Positions 55,767-63,861 of a stretch of DNA of 63,861 nt are shown in pieces (within the stretch, counting starts at the first letter, position 1; the number at the start of each line of letters is the position of its first letter). Source of the DNA: Amycolatopsis sp. (GTDB lineage: Bacteria; Actinomycetota; Actinomycetes; Mycobacteriales; Pseudonocardiaceae); the NCBI RefSeq assembly GCF_025464955.1, contig NZ_JAODNM010000138.1, positions 1-63,861 on the forward strand. The letters are read 5' to 3'. The position numbers and the translations under genes were made by a program. The notes beneath the pieces were generated by a model. That model was not told the DNA's origin and did not search any database. It was given only the letters and a program-made list of their open reading frames with translations.

Positions 55767-58622
55767 CTACTGCAGGACCTTCTGCAGGAACTGACCGGTG
55801 TAGCTCTCCTCGACGGTCGCGACGTGCTCCGGGGTGCCCTCGGCGACGACCATGCCACCGCCGGAGCCGCCCTCGGGCCCCATGTCGATGAGCCAGTCCG
55901 AGGTCTTGATGACGTCGAGGTTGTGCTCGATCACGATGACCGAGTTCCCCTTCTCCACCAGGCCGTTGATCACACCGAGCAGCTTGCGGATGTCCTCGAA
56001 GTGCAGGCCGGTTGTCGGCTCGTCGAGGACGTAGACCGTCTTGCCGGTGGACCTCTTTTGCAGCTCGCTGGCGAGCTTGACGCGCTGCGCCTCACCACCG
56101 GACAGCGTGGGCGCCGGCTGCCCGAGCCGCACATAGCCGAGGCCGACATCGACCAGGGTCGCCAGGTGCCGGTGGATGGCCTTGATCGGTTCGAAGAACT
56201 CCGCGGCCTCCTCGATCGGCATGTCGAGGATGTCCGACACCGTCTTGCCCTTGTAGTGCACCTCAAGGGTTTCGCGGTTGTACCGCGCGCCCTTGCACAC
56301 CTCGCAGGGGACATAGACGTCCGGCAGGAAGTTCATCTCGATCTTGATCGTGCCGTCGCCCGCGCACGCCTCGCAGCGGCCGCCCTTGACGTTGAAGGAG
56401 AACCGGCCCTGCTGGTAGCCGCGGACCTTCGCCTCGGTGGTGGAGGCGAACAGCTTGCGGACGTGGTCCCAGACCCCGGTGTAGGTCGCCGGGTTGGACC
56501 GCGGGGTGCGGCCGATCGGGCCCTGGTCGACGCGGACGAGCTTGTCGACCTCGCCGAGGCCCTTGACCCTGGTGTGCCTGCCGGGGACCTGGCGCGCGCC
56601 GTTGAGCTGGTTGCCCAGCACGGTGGCGAGGATGTCGTTGACCAGGGTGGACTTACCGGACCCCGAAACGCCGGTGACCGACACCAGGCAGCCCAGCGGG
56701 AACGACACGTCGATGCCGCGCAGGTTGTGCTCGCGGGCGCCGACGACGGTGAGCTGCCGCTTCTTGTCGATCACGCGGCGCGTTTCGGGCAGCGGGATCA
56801 TCCGGCGGCCGGACAGGTAGTCGCCGGTCAGCGAGTCCTTGTTGCGCAACAGCTTCTTATACGGTCCACTGTGGACGATATAGCCGCCGTGCTCGCCCGC
56901 CCCAGGGCCGATGTCGACCACCCAGTCGCTCGCGCGGATGGTGTCCTCGTCGTGCTCGACGACGATCAGCGTGTTACCCAGGTCACGGAGCCTGGTCAGC
57001 GTCTCGATCAGGCGGTGGTTGTCCCGCTGGTGCAGGCCGATGGACGGCTCGTCGAGCACGTACAGCACGCCGACCAGCCCGGAGCCGATCTGCGTGGCGA
57101 GCCGGATGCGCTGCGCCTCGCCACCGGACAGCGTGCCGGACGCGCGGTCGAGGGAGAGGTAGGTCAACCCGACGTCGAGCAGGAACCGCAGGCGGGCCTG
57201 GATCTCCTTGAGTACCGCGCCCGCGATCATCGTCTCGCGCTTGCCGAGCACCAGCTCGTCGAGGAACTCCGACGCCTCCGCGATGGACAGCGCGCAGACC
57301 TCGGCGATCGAGCGGTCACCGCGGGTGGCGTGTTCCAGGGTGACCGCGAGGATCTCGGGCTTGAGCCGCGTGCCCTGGCAGGCCGGGCACGGCACCTCGC
57401 GCATGTAGCCCTCGTAGCGCTCGCGCATCTGCTCGGAGTCGGTCTGCTCCTGGCGGCGCTCCAGGAACGGGATGACGCCTTCGAAGTTCGCGTAGTACGA
57501 CCGGGTGCGGCCGTAGCGGTTCTTGTAGCGGACGTGGACCTGCTCGTCGACGCCGTGCAGGATGGCCTTCTGGATCTTGGCCGGCAGCTGGCGCCACGGG
57601 GTGTCCATCCGGAAGCCCATGGCCTCGGACAGGGACTCGAGCAGACGCTGGAAGTAGTCGGCACTCTGGCCGCCTGCCCATGGTGCGATCGCGCCGCCGG
57701 CCAGACTCGCCTCGTCGTCGGGGACGACCAGCTCCGGGTCGACCTCCTTGCGGATGCCCAGGCCGGTGCACTCGGGGCAGGCGCCGTACGGCGAGTTGAA
57801 CGAGAACGACCGCGGCTCGAGGTCCTCGATGGCCAGCGGGTGGCCGTTCGGGCAGGCGAGGTTCTCGGAGAAGCCACGGATGCGGTGCGGGTCGTTCTCG
57901 TCGAGGTCGACGAAGTCCAGCTCGAGCATGCCGTCGGCCAGCCGCAGCGCGGTCTCGACCGAGTCGGTGAGCCGCTGCTTCGAGCTCGCCTTGACCGACA
58001 GCCTGTCGATGATCACGGCGATCTCGTGCTTTTCCTGCTTCTTCAGCTTCGGCGGCTCGGTGAGCGAATACACCGTGCCGTCGATCAGCGCGCGGGCATA
58101 ACCCTGCTGCTGGAGGTTCGCGAAGAGGTCGACGTACTCGCCCTTACGGCCGCGAACGACCGGCGCCAGCACCTGGAACCGGGTGCCGGGGTCCATCTCG
58201 AGGACCTGGTCGACGATCTGCTGCGGGGTCTGCTTGCTGATCGGCTCGCCGCAGCGGGGGCAATGCGCCTTTCCGGCTCGCGCGTAGAGGAGCCGCAGGT
58301 AGTCGTAGACCTCGGTGATCGTGCCCACGGTGGACCGCGGGTTGCGCGAGGTGGACTTCTGGTCGATCGACACCGCGGGCGAGAGGCCCTCGATGAAGTC
58401 GACGTCGGGCTTGTCCATCTGGCCCAGGAACTGCCGCGCGTATGCGGACAGCGATTCGACGTAGCGCCGCTGCCCCTCCGCGAAGATCGTGTCGAACGCG
58501 AGGCTCGACTTACCGGACCCGGACAGGCCGGTGAACACGATGAGGCTGTCCCGGGGCAGATCGATGTCCACACCGCGGAGGTTGTGCTCGCGGGCGCCGC
58601 GAACAACGAGGCGATCAGCCAC
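55767..58622 (-). CDS. uvrA: Excinuclease ABC subunit A
   Basis: The damage-recognition ATPase of nucleotide excision repair (951 aa). Both ABC modules are present: Walker A GLSGSGKSSLAFD near residue 33 and GVSGSGKSTLVND near 650, each with an LSGGEAQR signature and VLDEP Walker B. Zinc motifs are CPRCGEP, CPNG...CPEC, and CEACAGDGTIKIEM with CEVCKGARY. The start GTG at 58622 gives MADRLVVRGAREHNLRGVD. The adjoining divergent metallo-hydrolase is a usual neighbour in actinobacteria. Confidence 0.98.
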   Translation of the reverse strand: MADRLVVRGAREHNLRGVDIDLPRDSLIVFTGLSGSGKSSLAFDTIFAEGQRRYVESLSAYARQFLGQMDKPDVDFIEGLSPAVSIDQKSTSRNPRSTVGTITEVYDYLRLLYARAGKAHCPRCGEPISKQTPQQIVDQVLEMDPGTRFQVLAPVVRGRKGEYVDLFANLQQQGYARALIDGTVYSLTEPPKLKKQEKHEIAVIIDRLSVKASSKQRLTDSVETALRLADGMLELDFVDLDENDPHRIRGFSENLACPNGHPLAIEDLEPRSFSFNSPYGACPECTGLGIRKEVDPELVVPDDEASLAGGAIAPWAGGQSADYFQRLLESLSEAMGFRMDTPWRQLPAKIQKAILHGVDEQVHVRYKNRYGRTRSYYANFEGVIPFLERRQEQTDSEQMRERYEGYMREVPCPACQGTRLKPEILAVTLEHATRGDRSIAEVCALSIAEASEFLDELVLGKRETMIAGAVLKEIQARLRFLLDVGLTYLSLDRASGTLSGGEAQRIRLATQIGSGLVGVLYVLDEPSIGLHQRDNHRLIETLTRLRDLGNTLIVVEHDEDTIRASDWVVDIGPGAGEHGGYIVHSGPYKKLLRNKDSLTGDYLSGRRMIPLPETRRVIDKKRQLTVVGAREHNLRGIDVSFPLGCLVSVTGVSGSGKSTLVNDILATVLGNQLNGARQVPGRHTRVKGLGEVDKLVRVDQGPIGRTPRSNPATYTGVWDHVRKLFASTTEAKVRGYQQGRFSFNVKGGRCEACAGDGTIKIEMNFLPDVYVPCEVCKGARYNRETLEVHYKGKTVSDILDMPIEEAAEFFEPIKAIHRHLATLVDVGLGYVRLGQPAPTLSGGEAQRVKLASELQKRSTGKTVYVLDEPTTGLHFEDIRKLLGVINGLVEKGNSVIVIEHNLDVIKTSDWLIDMGPEGGSGGGMVVAEGTPEHVATVEESYTGQFLQKVLQ

Positions 58623-58862
58623 GCCAGTGTCCCTTCATTGGTCGGTGAGCCCGCTGCCATACCTAGATGGCCGGGCGCCACCATGCTAAGTCGACCCACC
58701 GACAAAAAACGGGCGAGGACTCCCCCACCAGCACTTTCCGTCTTCCGAGACCAGGCTGAACAAGGTTGGCACCGCAGGAAACTCCGGCCAACCGACTCGG
58801 GCCCACGCCGTTCATCGTAACGCGGGCGTCCCCGCCACGATCGGGACGGCTACCGTGGAGCG

Positions 58863-59540
58863 GTGAACGTCGTCGAGGAATACACGGGCCATGTCGAGCC
58901 GGGCGGCGACGCCGCGCGCCGGACACTGGAAGCGCTGACCATCACCAAGCTGTCGGTCGGGCCGATGGACAACAACGCCTACCTGCTCGTGTCGCAGGCG
59001 AGCGGCGAAGCGCTGCTGATCGACGCGGCCAACGACGCCGAGCGCATCTCGGACCTCATCGGGCACGGCCCGCAACGGCCCGCGCTACGCACCGTCGTCA
59101 CCACCCACCAGCACGCCGACCACTGGCAGGCACTCGGCGCGGTCGCCGGCGCCAACGGCTCCAACACCGCCGCGCACCCCGAGGACGCGGCCCCGCTCCC
59201 CATCCCGCCGGACTTCCTCGTCGAACACGGCGACACCCTGACCGTCGGGGACAGCGTGCTCGAGGTGATCCACCTCCGCGGCCACACCCCGGGCTCGATC
59301 GCGCTGCTCTACCGCGACCCCGCCGGCCACGGCCACCTCTTCACCGGCGACTCGCTGTTCCCCGGCGGCATCGGCAAGACCGCGACGCCGGAACTGTTCA
59401 CGTCACTGCTGAACGACGTTTCGGAACGGCTCTTCGACGCCCTCCCCGACGACACCTGGGTCTACCCCGGCCACGGCGACGACACCACCCTCGGCACGGA
59501 GCGCCCGAAGCTCGGCGAGTGGCGCGAACGCGGCTGGTGA
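58863..59540 (+). CDS. MBL-fold metallo-hydrolase (glyoxalase II-like)
   Basis: A 225-aa hydrolase of the glyoxalase-II-like branch. Metal ligands are visible: HQHADH (His82, His84, Asp86, His87), HTPGS around 141, FTGDSLF near 160 and PGHGDDT near 207. The substrate is unknown; thioesters or lactoyl-thiols are typical for this branch. The start is GTG at 58863. It is divergent from uvrA across 240 bp, a conserved actinobacterial pairing. Confidence 0.92.
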   Translation: MNVVEEYTGHVEPGGDAARRTLEALTITKLSVGPMDNNAYLLVSQASGEALLIDAANDAERISDLIGHGPQRPALRTVVTTHQHADHWQALGAVAGANGSNTAAHPEDAAPLPIPPDFLVEHGDTLTVGDSVLEVIHLRGHTPGSIALLYRDPAGHGHLFTGDSLFPGGIGKTATPELFTSLLNDVSERLFDALPDDTWVYPGHGDDTTLGTERPKLGEWRERGW

Positions 59541-59812
59541 CCTGAGCCGCACCCGCTCGGCCGCCACGGGCGGCGGCAGGTCGTAAAGGGAAGATCCCGC
59601 GGGTCCTACGCCACTGTCTGAAACTTCAGGGTGGTCGGGGTGGTCGGTTCTGTCCAGAGCAGCAAGGACCGGGGCGAGTGGGTGCTGGTAGTGGGGTTGA
59701 GGGCCAGTCGCGTCGTGCAGGTGGTGCTGGTGATGGCGATGTGCGGGTCCTACGCCGTGAAAGGTGGCGTTCACGACGGTCCGTCCCGACCCCGACAAGG
59801 TCGCCAAAGGGA
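59541..59812. other. Gap between the hydrolase and the RHS gene, no immunity gene seen
   Basis: 272 bp between the convergent hydrolase and RHS genes. It has a direct repeat GCGGGTCCTACGCC (near 59598 and 59744) and a small CGTGAA/TTCACG hairpin (59756-59775) that could end either transcript. The only minus-strand frame reaching into it runs antisense to the hydrolase and looks like a shadow. Confidence 0.65.
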
Positions 59813-62800
59813 TCAGATCTGGCCGAAGAGGCCGTTGTCCCGCGTCGGCCTCGGCTTGATGTCGTTCATCATGTTCACGTAGCCCTCCACCGAGACCTTA
59901 CCGCCCGCAGCCTTGTCCCAGGGCACGATGAATTCGGACATGCCGTCCTCGCCGTCGGTCGTGCGGATGACTCCACCCTTGCCCGCCAGGCCGTCCATCA
60001 GGCTCTCCCCTTCGCCGATGCCGAAATGCTGCTTGAGCGCGCTCATGGTCACCGGGTTGATCCCGCCGTCGACTTCGGCGGTCAACTGGTGCGGAACATC
60101 ATGCACGGTGACCGGCCCCGGAGTCTCGTACTTGAGGATCGCGCCCGGCTTCTCACCACTCCAGCTGAACGGTGCCACGTCCTCGTGGTTCTCGCCGAGG
60201 TACCAGCCCTTCCAGTCGGGATTGGCGTTGCCGGCGGTGCCTCCGCTCGGGCGCGCGACGCCGCCTTCGTTCACCACGGTGTCGTAATGCTCGGGCTTGA
60301 TGCCGTGATACCCCTCGAGCTTGGTCATCGGCGTGCTCACGATCTTGTGCTCGCTGCCGTCCGGAAGCTTGATCGTGTGTTCGGTGCTGCCGCCGGCCAC
60401 GTTGTGGTCGTTGAGGCTCCCGAAGTCCGGATTGTCGGTCGGCCGGCCGCCTGAGGACGGCGCATCGTCAGTGAGGTGTGCGGCGTCGCTGCCGCCGCTG
60501 CCCGGGCGATCGGGCACGCTCGCCGTGCTCGGGGCGTCCGTACAGGCGAGCCCGAGCGGGTCGGCTTCGTGCAGCGGGTTCAGTGCGTACCCCACGGGGT
60601 TCACTGCGGGGCCGAGCCCGAGCGGGTCCTGGCTGACGTAGCGGGCAGTCGACGGGTCGTAATAGCGGTACACGTTGTAGTGCAGCCCGGTCTCCGCATC
60701 GGCATACTGCCCGGGAAAGCCGAGCGGCACCGTCGTATCGGCCGTTCGGCCCCACAGCGAGGCGCTGCTCTTCCAGACCACCGCACCGGTCTCATCGACG
60801 AGCTCGGCGGGCCGGTCGGCGATGTCGGTGACCACGACGGCGAACCGGACCCCGTGCGCGCCGTGGTCCAGTTGCACGACCGGGCGCCCATCGACGGGGT
60901 GGTATTCCCACGTGGTGACCTGCGCACCGGCAGCGTCGGCGCGGGCCTGCTCCACCAGTACCGCGCCCCGCCAGGTGAACTCGATCCGCTCGAGCACGCG
61001 CCCGCCGGCGACATGCTCCTTCGAGATACGGCGTCCCAACGGGTCGTAGCGGTACTGCCAACCACTGCCGTCGGGCAGCGTCACAGCGGTGAGGCGATCA
61101 CCGGAATCCCAGTGGTAGTGCCACACGCCGCCGTCGACGCGGCGCATGACGAGCCGCCCCTGGCGGTCGTAGCCGTAGCCGACCGACCCCGCCAGCACAA
61201 GCTGGTTGCCGCTGTAGCGGCGCTGCCCCAGCTCGGGCGAGACCCGGTGGAGCCCTGTCCCGTTCTCAGCGGAATGGGTGATGTTGCCGACCGCGTCGTA
61301 GCGGTAGCTCTCGACCTGATCCGGCGTGACGACTTCGTTCACTCGGCCGAGAGTGTCGAGCTCGTACCGGGAGACGCCGGCCAATGCGTCATGGACCTCG
61401 GTGAGCCGCCCGTCGCCCCGGTAGCGGAACTGACGGCGCTGGACGACCGCGGCTGTCGAGCCGCTGACGATCGTCTGGCTCGTGAGCCTGCGCGCGGGGT
61501 CGAAGGTCTGGGTGACGGTGGTTTCGCCAAAGCGACGCATCGTCTCCCGCCCGTCGGCGTCGTGCTCGAATTCGACCGTTCGACCGGCGATCTCCAGCCG
61601 TCGCGGTCGCCCGTAGGCATCGAACACCCACGAACTGTCCACGCCCGACGGGGTCCGGCGCCGCACGGCCGCGTCATCGCCGGCATAGGTGACGCCGCGC
61701 CGGTCTGCGGCCTCGTGCACAACGCGTCCTCGCTCGTCCCGCCTGATCTCGAGCGTGCTGCCGGCTGTGGCCGCGGCGATGAGCCTGCCGACCGGGTCGT
61801 AGGAATAAGTCGTGCTCCCGGCGTCTGTTCGGCGTTCGGTGAGGTTGCCCAGCACGTCGTAGCGAAATTCGGTCGCCTCGCCCACGCCGTTGACGGAGCG
61901 CACGACCCGGCCGGCGGCGTCGTAGGAGAACTTCAGCGTGCGGCCGTCGTAGTCGGTCTCCTCGACGAGGCGACCGACCCCGTCGTAGGTGTAGCGCCAT
62001 GACGCGCCGTGCGCGCCGGCGACCTCCACCAGGCGAAGCTCGGTGTCGTAGCGGTAGCTCGTACGTCCGCCGAGTGCGTCGGTCGTGGCGGTTACGAGCC
62101 CGAACGGCCCGTACTCGCGGCGGGTGACGGCACCATCCGTGCCGGTGTGCGTGACCGCGTGGCCCTCCGCGTCGTAGCCCCATTGCTCGCGCGCGCCCAG
62201 CGGGTCGATGCGCTGGGACCGCAGGCCTTCCACGGTCCACGAGAGCTGGGTACGGCCGCCCATCTCGTCGGTGATGGTCCTCAGCCTGCCGAACAGATCC
62301 CGCTCGTCGCGTCGCGCGGCACCAGCCTCCTCGCCGGGCTCGACGTCGGTGAACGGGTTCGGCTTCTGCAGGTCTTCATAGCTGAAGCCGGAGGCGACGC
62401 CCAACTGCTCGGCGAACGGGTCGGGCACCCGGTCACCGGCGTAGGTCCGGTCGTACATGCGCCCGCCCTCGGTCACCGCGATCGAGAGCCTGCCCGGCGC
62501 CGAGGACACGAGGACCTCGCTGCCGTCAGGCCGGGTGACTCCGGCGAGCGCGCCGTCTTCCGTGTAGCGGTATCGAGTGACAGCGCCAAGGGGGTCGGTC
62601 CGCGACAACAGTGCGTCGTAACGGTCCCATTCGTACCCGGTGACGCCGCCGGCCGGGTCGACCCGCCGCAGGGTCTGGTTCGCGTCGTTCAGCTGATACT
62701 CGGTCACCGCGCCGAGCGAATCGGAGAAGCGGGTGACGAGTCGTTCCCGGTCGTAGGAGAACTCGCCATCGTAGAAGCCCCCGTCGCCTACTGTGCGAAC

Positions 62801-63853
62801 GCAGCGGCCGTCGGCGTCGTAGATGTACCGGTACCAGGTGCCGGTGCGGTCCTGCCAGCCGAGCAACCGGCCGTCTGCGTCGTAGTCGAAGCGCTGGCCC
62901 AGCCCGGACGAGTTCGAGACGGTCGCCAACCTGCCGTCGGCGTCGTAGGAGAACCTCGAGACCGGGACCCGGGTTCCGCTCGCGGGGTCCACCATGTCCA
63001 GCGTCGTGACCCGGCCGCCCTCAGTGCCGACGGAGACGAGGTATCCATCGGTGTGGCGCACAGCGGTAGGAGCTCCCGCCGCGTCGTACTCGAAGGTGAA
63101 GCCGCCGCCGAGGCCGTCCGAAACGGTGCGCACCGGCAGCACCGCGGACGAGCGTCCCGCGATGGGCGCGAACGAGATCTCCTGACCGGCGGCCGTGACG
63201 ACAAAGCCGCCGTCCTCCCGGCGCAACGGCCAGCGCGGGCCCTCGACCGGGAGCACCTGCCCGCCACCCGCGGGCATCGGGTAGACGAGGATCATCCCGT
63301 CCGGAGTCAGGCAGCAGACGTCGGTGTCGTCCACCTCGAGCCGGAAGTCCACAGTGGATGCCCAGGACAGGCCGAACCAGCCGCCCGCCCGATAGGACGA
63401 GATGTGTGTGCGCACCAACTCCAGCATCGGCGCACCCGACACGGTCAGGTCCGTCTGGACCATGACGACGTCGCCGGTCGCGACGTCCACAGGGTCGGTC
63501 TCGCAGACCCGGTTGCCCGTTCCGACTCCGCGGTCGCGTGGCACGACGGGCTTGTTACTGCCAGACGGCGTGTCCCCACCCGTGCCCTTGGCCGGCGGCT
63601 CACCGGCCTTCGCCTGCGGCGGCGGAGGCGCGTTGGCGGGCTCCGTCGGCGGAACGTCCTGACCCTTCGACGATGGCGGGGGGCCCTCATTCTTCGCCGG
63701 CGGAGGTGTGGCCCCACCACTGTGGTCACCCGACGCCGTCGTGGAGCCGTCCGTTTTGGGCGGTGCCGCAGGGTCGGACTTCAGCGGCGGTGGCGTGCCA
63801 CCCGCGCCCGACGGTGACGTCGAATCACCCTTCTTACCCGACGGCGGATCCAT
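59813..63853 (-). CDS. RHS-repeat polymorphic toxin with ART-like C-terminal domain (5' end outside window)
   Basis: At least 1346 aa; the frame is still open 8 bp from the window edge, so the N-terminus may be missing. Order of parts: a Pro/Gly/Lys-rich linker (1-105), a DUF6531-type entry domain (CETDPVDVATGDVVMVQTDL), about 25 YD/RHS repeats (260-1050), the RHS core end (YYDPSTARYVSQDPLGLG...EADPLGLAC, near 1085-1115), then a unique 230-aa tip. The tip has YHGIKPEHYDTVVNEGG, GWYLGENHEDVAPFSW, AILKYETPGPVTV and SEFIVPWDKA, a His-Tyr-Glu layout typical of ADP-ribosyltransferase toxins. The shell would encapsulate the tip until delivery. No immunity partner is seen. Confidence 0.85.
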   Translation of the reverse strand: MDPPSGKKGDSTSPSGAGGTPPPLKSDPAAPPKTDGSTTASGDHSGGATPPPAKNEGPPPSSKGQDVPPTEPANAPPPPQAKAGEPPAKGTGGDTPSGSNKPVVPRDRGVGTGNRVCETDPVDVATGDVVMVQTDLTVSGAPMLELVRTHISSYRAGGWFGLSWASTVDFRLEVDDTDVCCLTPDGMILVYPMPAGGGQVLPVEGPRWPLRREDGGFVVTAAGQEISFAPIAGRSSAVLPVRTVSDGLGGGFTFEYDAAGAPTAVRHTDGYLVSVGTEGGRVTTLDMVDPASGTRVPVSRFSYDADGRLATVSNSSGLGQRFDYDADGRLLGWQDRTGTWYRYIYDADGRCVRTVGDGGFYDGEFSYDRERLVTRFSDSLGAVTEYQLNDANQTLRRVDPAGGVTGYEWDRYDALLSRTDPLGAVTRYRYTEDGALAGVTRPDGSEVLVSSAPGRLSIAVTEGGRMYDRTYAGDRVPDPFAEQLGVASGFSYEDLQKPNPFTDVEPGEEAGAARRDERDLFGRLRTITDEMGGRTQLSWTVEGLRSQRIDPLGAREQWGYDAEGHAVTHTGTDGAVTRREYGPFGLVTATTDALGGRTSYRYDTELRLVEVAGAHGASWRYTYDGVGRLVEETDYDGRTLKFSYDAAGRVVRSVNGVGEATEFRYDVLGNLTERRTDAGSTTYSYDPVGRLIAAATAGSTLEIRRDERGRVVHEAADRRGVTYAGDDAAVRRRTPSGVDSSWVFDAYGRPRRLEIAGRTVEFEHDADGRETMRRFGETTVTQTFDPARRLTSQTIVSGSTAAVVQRRQFRYRGDGRLTEVHDALAGVSRYELDTLGRVNEVVTPDQVESYRYDAVGNITHSAENGTGLHRVSPELGQRRYSGNQLVLAGSVGYGYDRQGRLVMRRVDGGVWHYHWDSGDRLTAVTLPDGSGWQYRYDPLGRRISKEHVAGGRVLERIEFTWRGAVLVEQARADAAGAQVTTWEYHPVDGRPVVQLDHGAHGVRFAVVVTDIADRPAELVDETGAVVWKSSASLWGRTADTTVPLGFPGQYADAETGLHYNVYRYYDPSTARYVSQDPLGLGPAVNPVGYALNPLHEADPLGLACTDAPSTASVPDRPGSGGSDAAHLTDDAPSSGGRPTDNPDFGSLNDHNVAGGSTEHTIKLPDGSEHKIVSTPMTKLEGYHGIKPEHYDTVVNEGGVARPSGGTAGNANPDWKGWYLGENHEDVAPFSWSGEKPGAILKYETPGPVTVHDVPHQLTAEVDGGINPVTMSALKQHFGIGEGESLMDGLAGKGGVIRTTDGEDGMSEFIVPWDKAAGGKVSVEGYVNMMNDIKPRPTRDNGLFGQI

Positions 63854-63861
63854 CGACTTCG

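Noticed and set aside
54897..58820. A plus-strand open frame of 1307 codons
   Set aside because: It is the antisense shadow of uvrA; its sequence is low in structure and has no family motifs.
59403..59807. A 134-codon minus-strand frame directly after the RHS stop, considered as an immunity gene
   Set aside because: Half of it is antisense to the conserved hydrolase. The N-terminal part is His/Pro-rich noise and no ribosome site is seen.
1..63861. tRNA genes, CRISPR arrays, integrases, transposases
   Set aside because: None seen: no regularly spaced repeat arrays, no cloverleaf-like genes, and no recombinase or transposase motifs in any frame inspected. The duplications in region 2 are therefore not explained by a visible element.

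Overview
The window is high-GC DNA with heavy GTG start use, many 4-base start/stop overlaps, ECF sigma/anti-sigma pairs and an actinobacterial gene order (tyrS before an rRNA operon, infC-rpmI-rplT-methyltransferase-pheST-argCJBDFRH, uvrA beside a metallo-hydrolase). This suggests a filamentous actinomycete, most likely Pseudonocardiaceae (Amycolatopsis-like). The genus is inferred from gene content only.

Region 1 (1-22.1 kb) is core chromosome. Reading mostly leftward, it holds the leader of an rRNA operon that starts beyond the left edge, tyrS, an alkyladenine glycosylase, a small TetR-controlled operon, the arginine operon argC-J-B-D-F-R plus argH (argG absent), a secreted S33 peptidase, an AlkD-type glycosylase, pheST, an SpoU methyltransferase, and infC-rpmI-rplT with an ATC start on infC.

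Region 2 (22.1-41.1 kb) is accessory metabolism of unusual nitrogen sources. A GntR regulator and ACC deaminase are followed by a roughly 10-kb block. The block carries a cyclic-imidase-like NodB-fold enzyme, a DUF2891 protein, a complete oligopeptide ABC transporter, pyroglutamyl peptidase and a second GntR regulator, and it is bracketed by direct repeats of the acdS 3' end. At its right border lies a scar of about 240 bp made almost entirely of fragments of nearby genes, then an SDR pseudogene whose break is a perfect 46-bp palindrome. Next come two divergent operons around an IclR-type operator: kinase-iclR-ridA-SDR(pseudo) to the left, and D-amino-acid deaminase, N-acyl-D-amino-acid deacylase and a GntP-type permease to the right. 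Together these would take up N-acylated D-amino acids, deacylate and deaminate them, and quench imines with RidA.

Region 3 (41.1-46.9 kb) looks like a DasR-controlled chitobiose locus: a dre-like site, a Tat-exported lactonase-family protein, a DasABC-type sugar transporter and a GH20 hexosaminidase, closed by a strong terminator.

Region 4 (46.9-55.7 kb) is regulatory: a CitA/DcuS-type two-component system divergent from a DctA dicarboxylate carrier; a SigG-like ECF factor divergent from a monooxygenase-like protein and an SDR lacking its catalytic Tyr/Lys; a decayed LysR fragment; and a SigL-like sigma factor, its zinc anti-sigma factor and a lipoprotein whose promoter matches the SigL consensus.

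Region 5 (55.7-63.9 kb) holds uvrA, a metallo-beta-lactamase-fold hydrolase and the 3' part of a large RHS polymorphic toxin. Its C-terminal domain has features of an ADP-ribosyltransferase fold, and no immunity gene is recognisable next to it. All positions and motifs come from reading the sequence; no database search was run.
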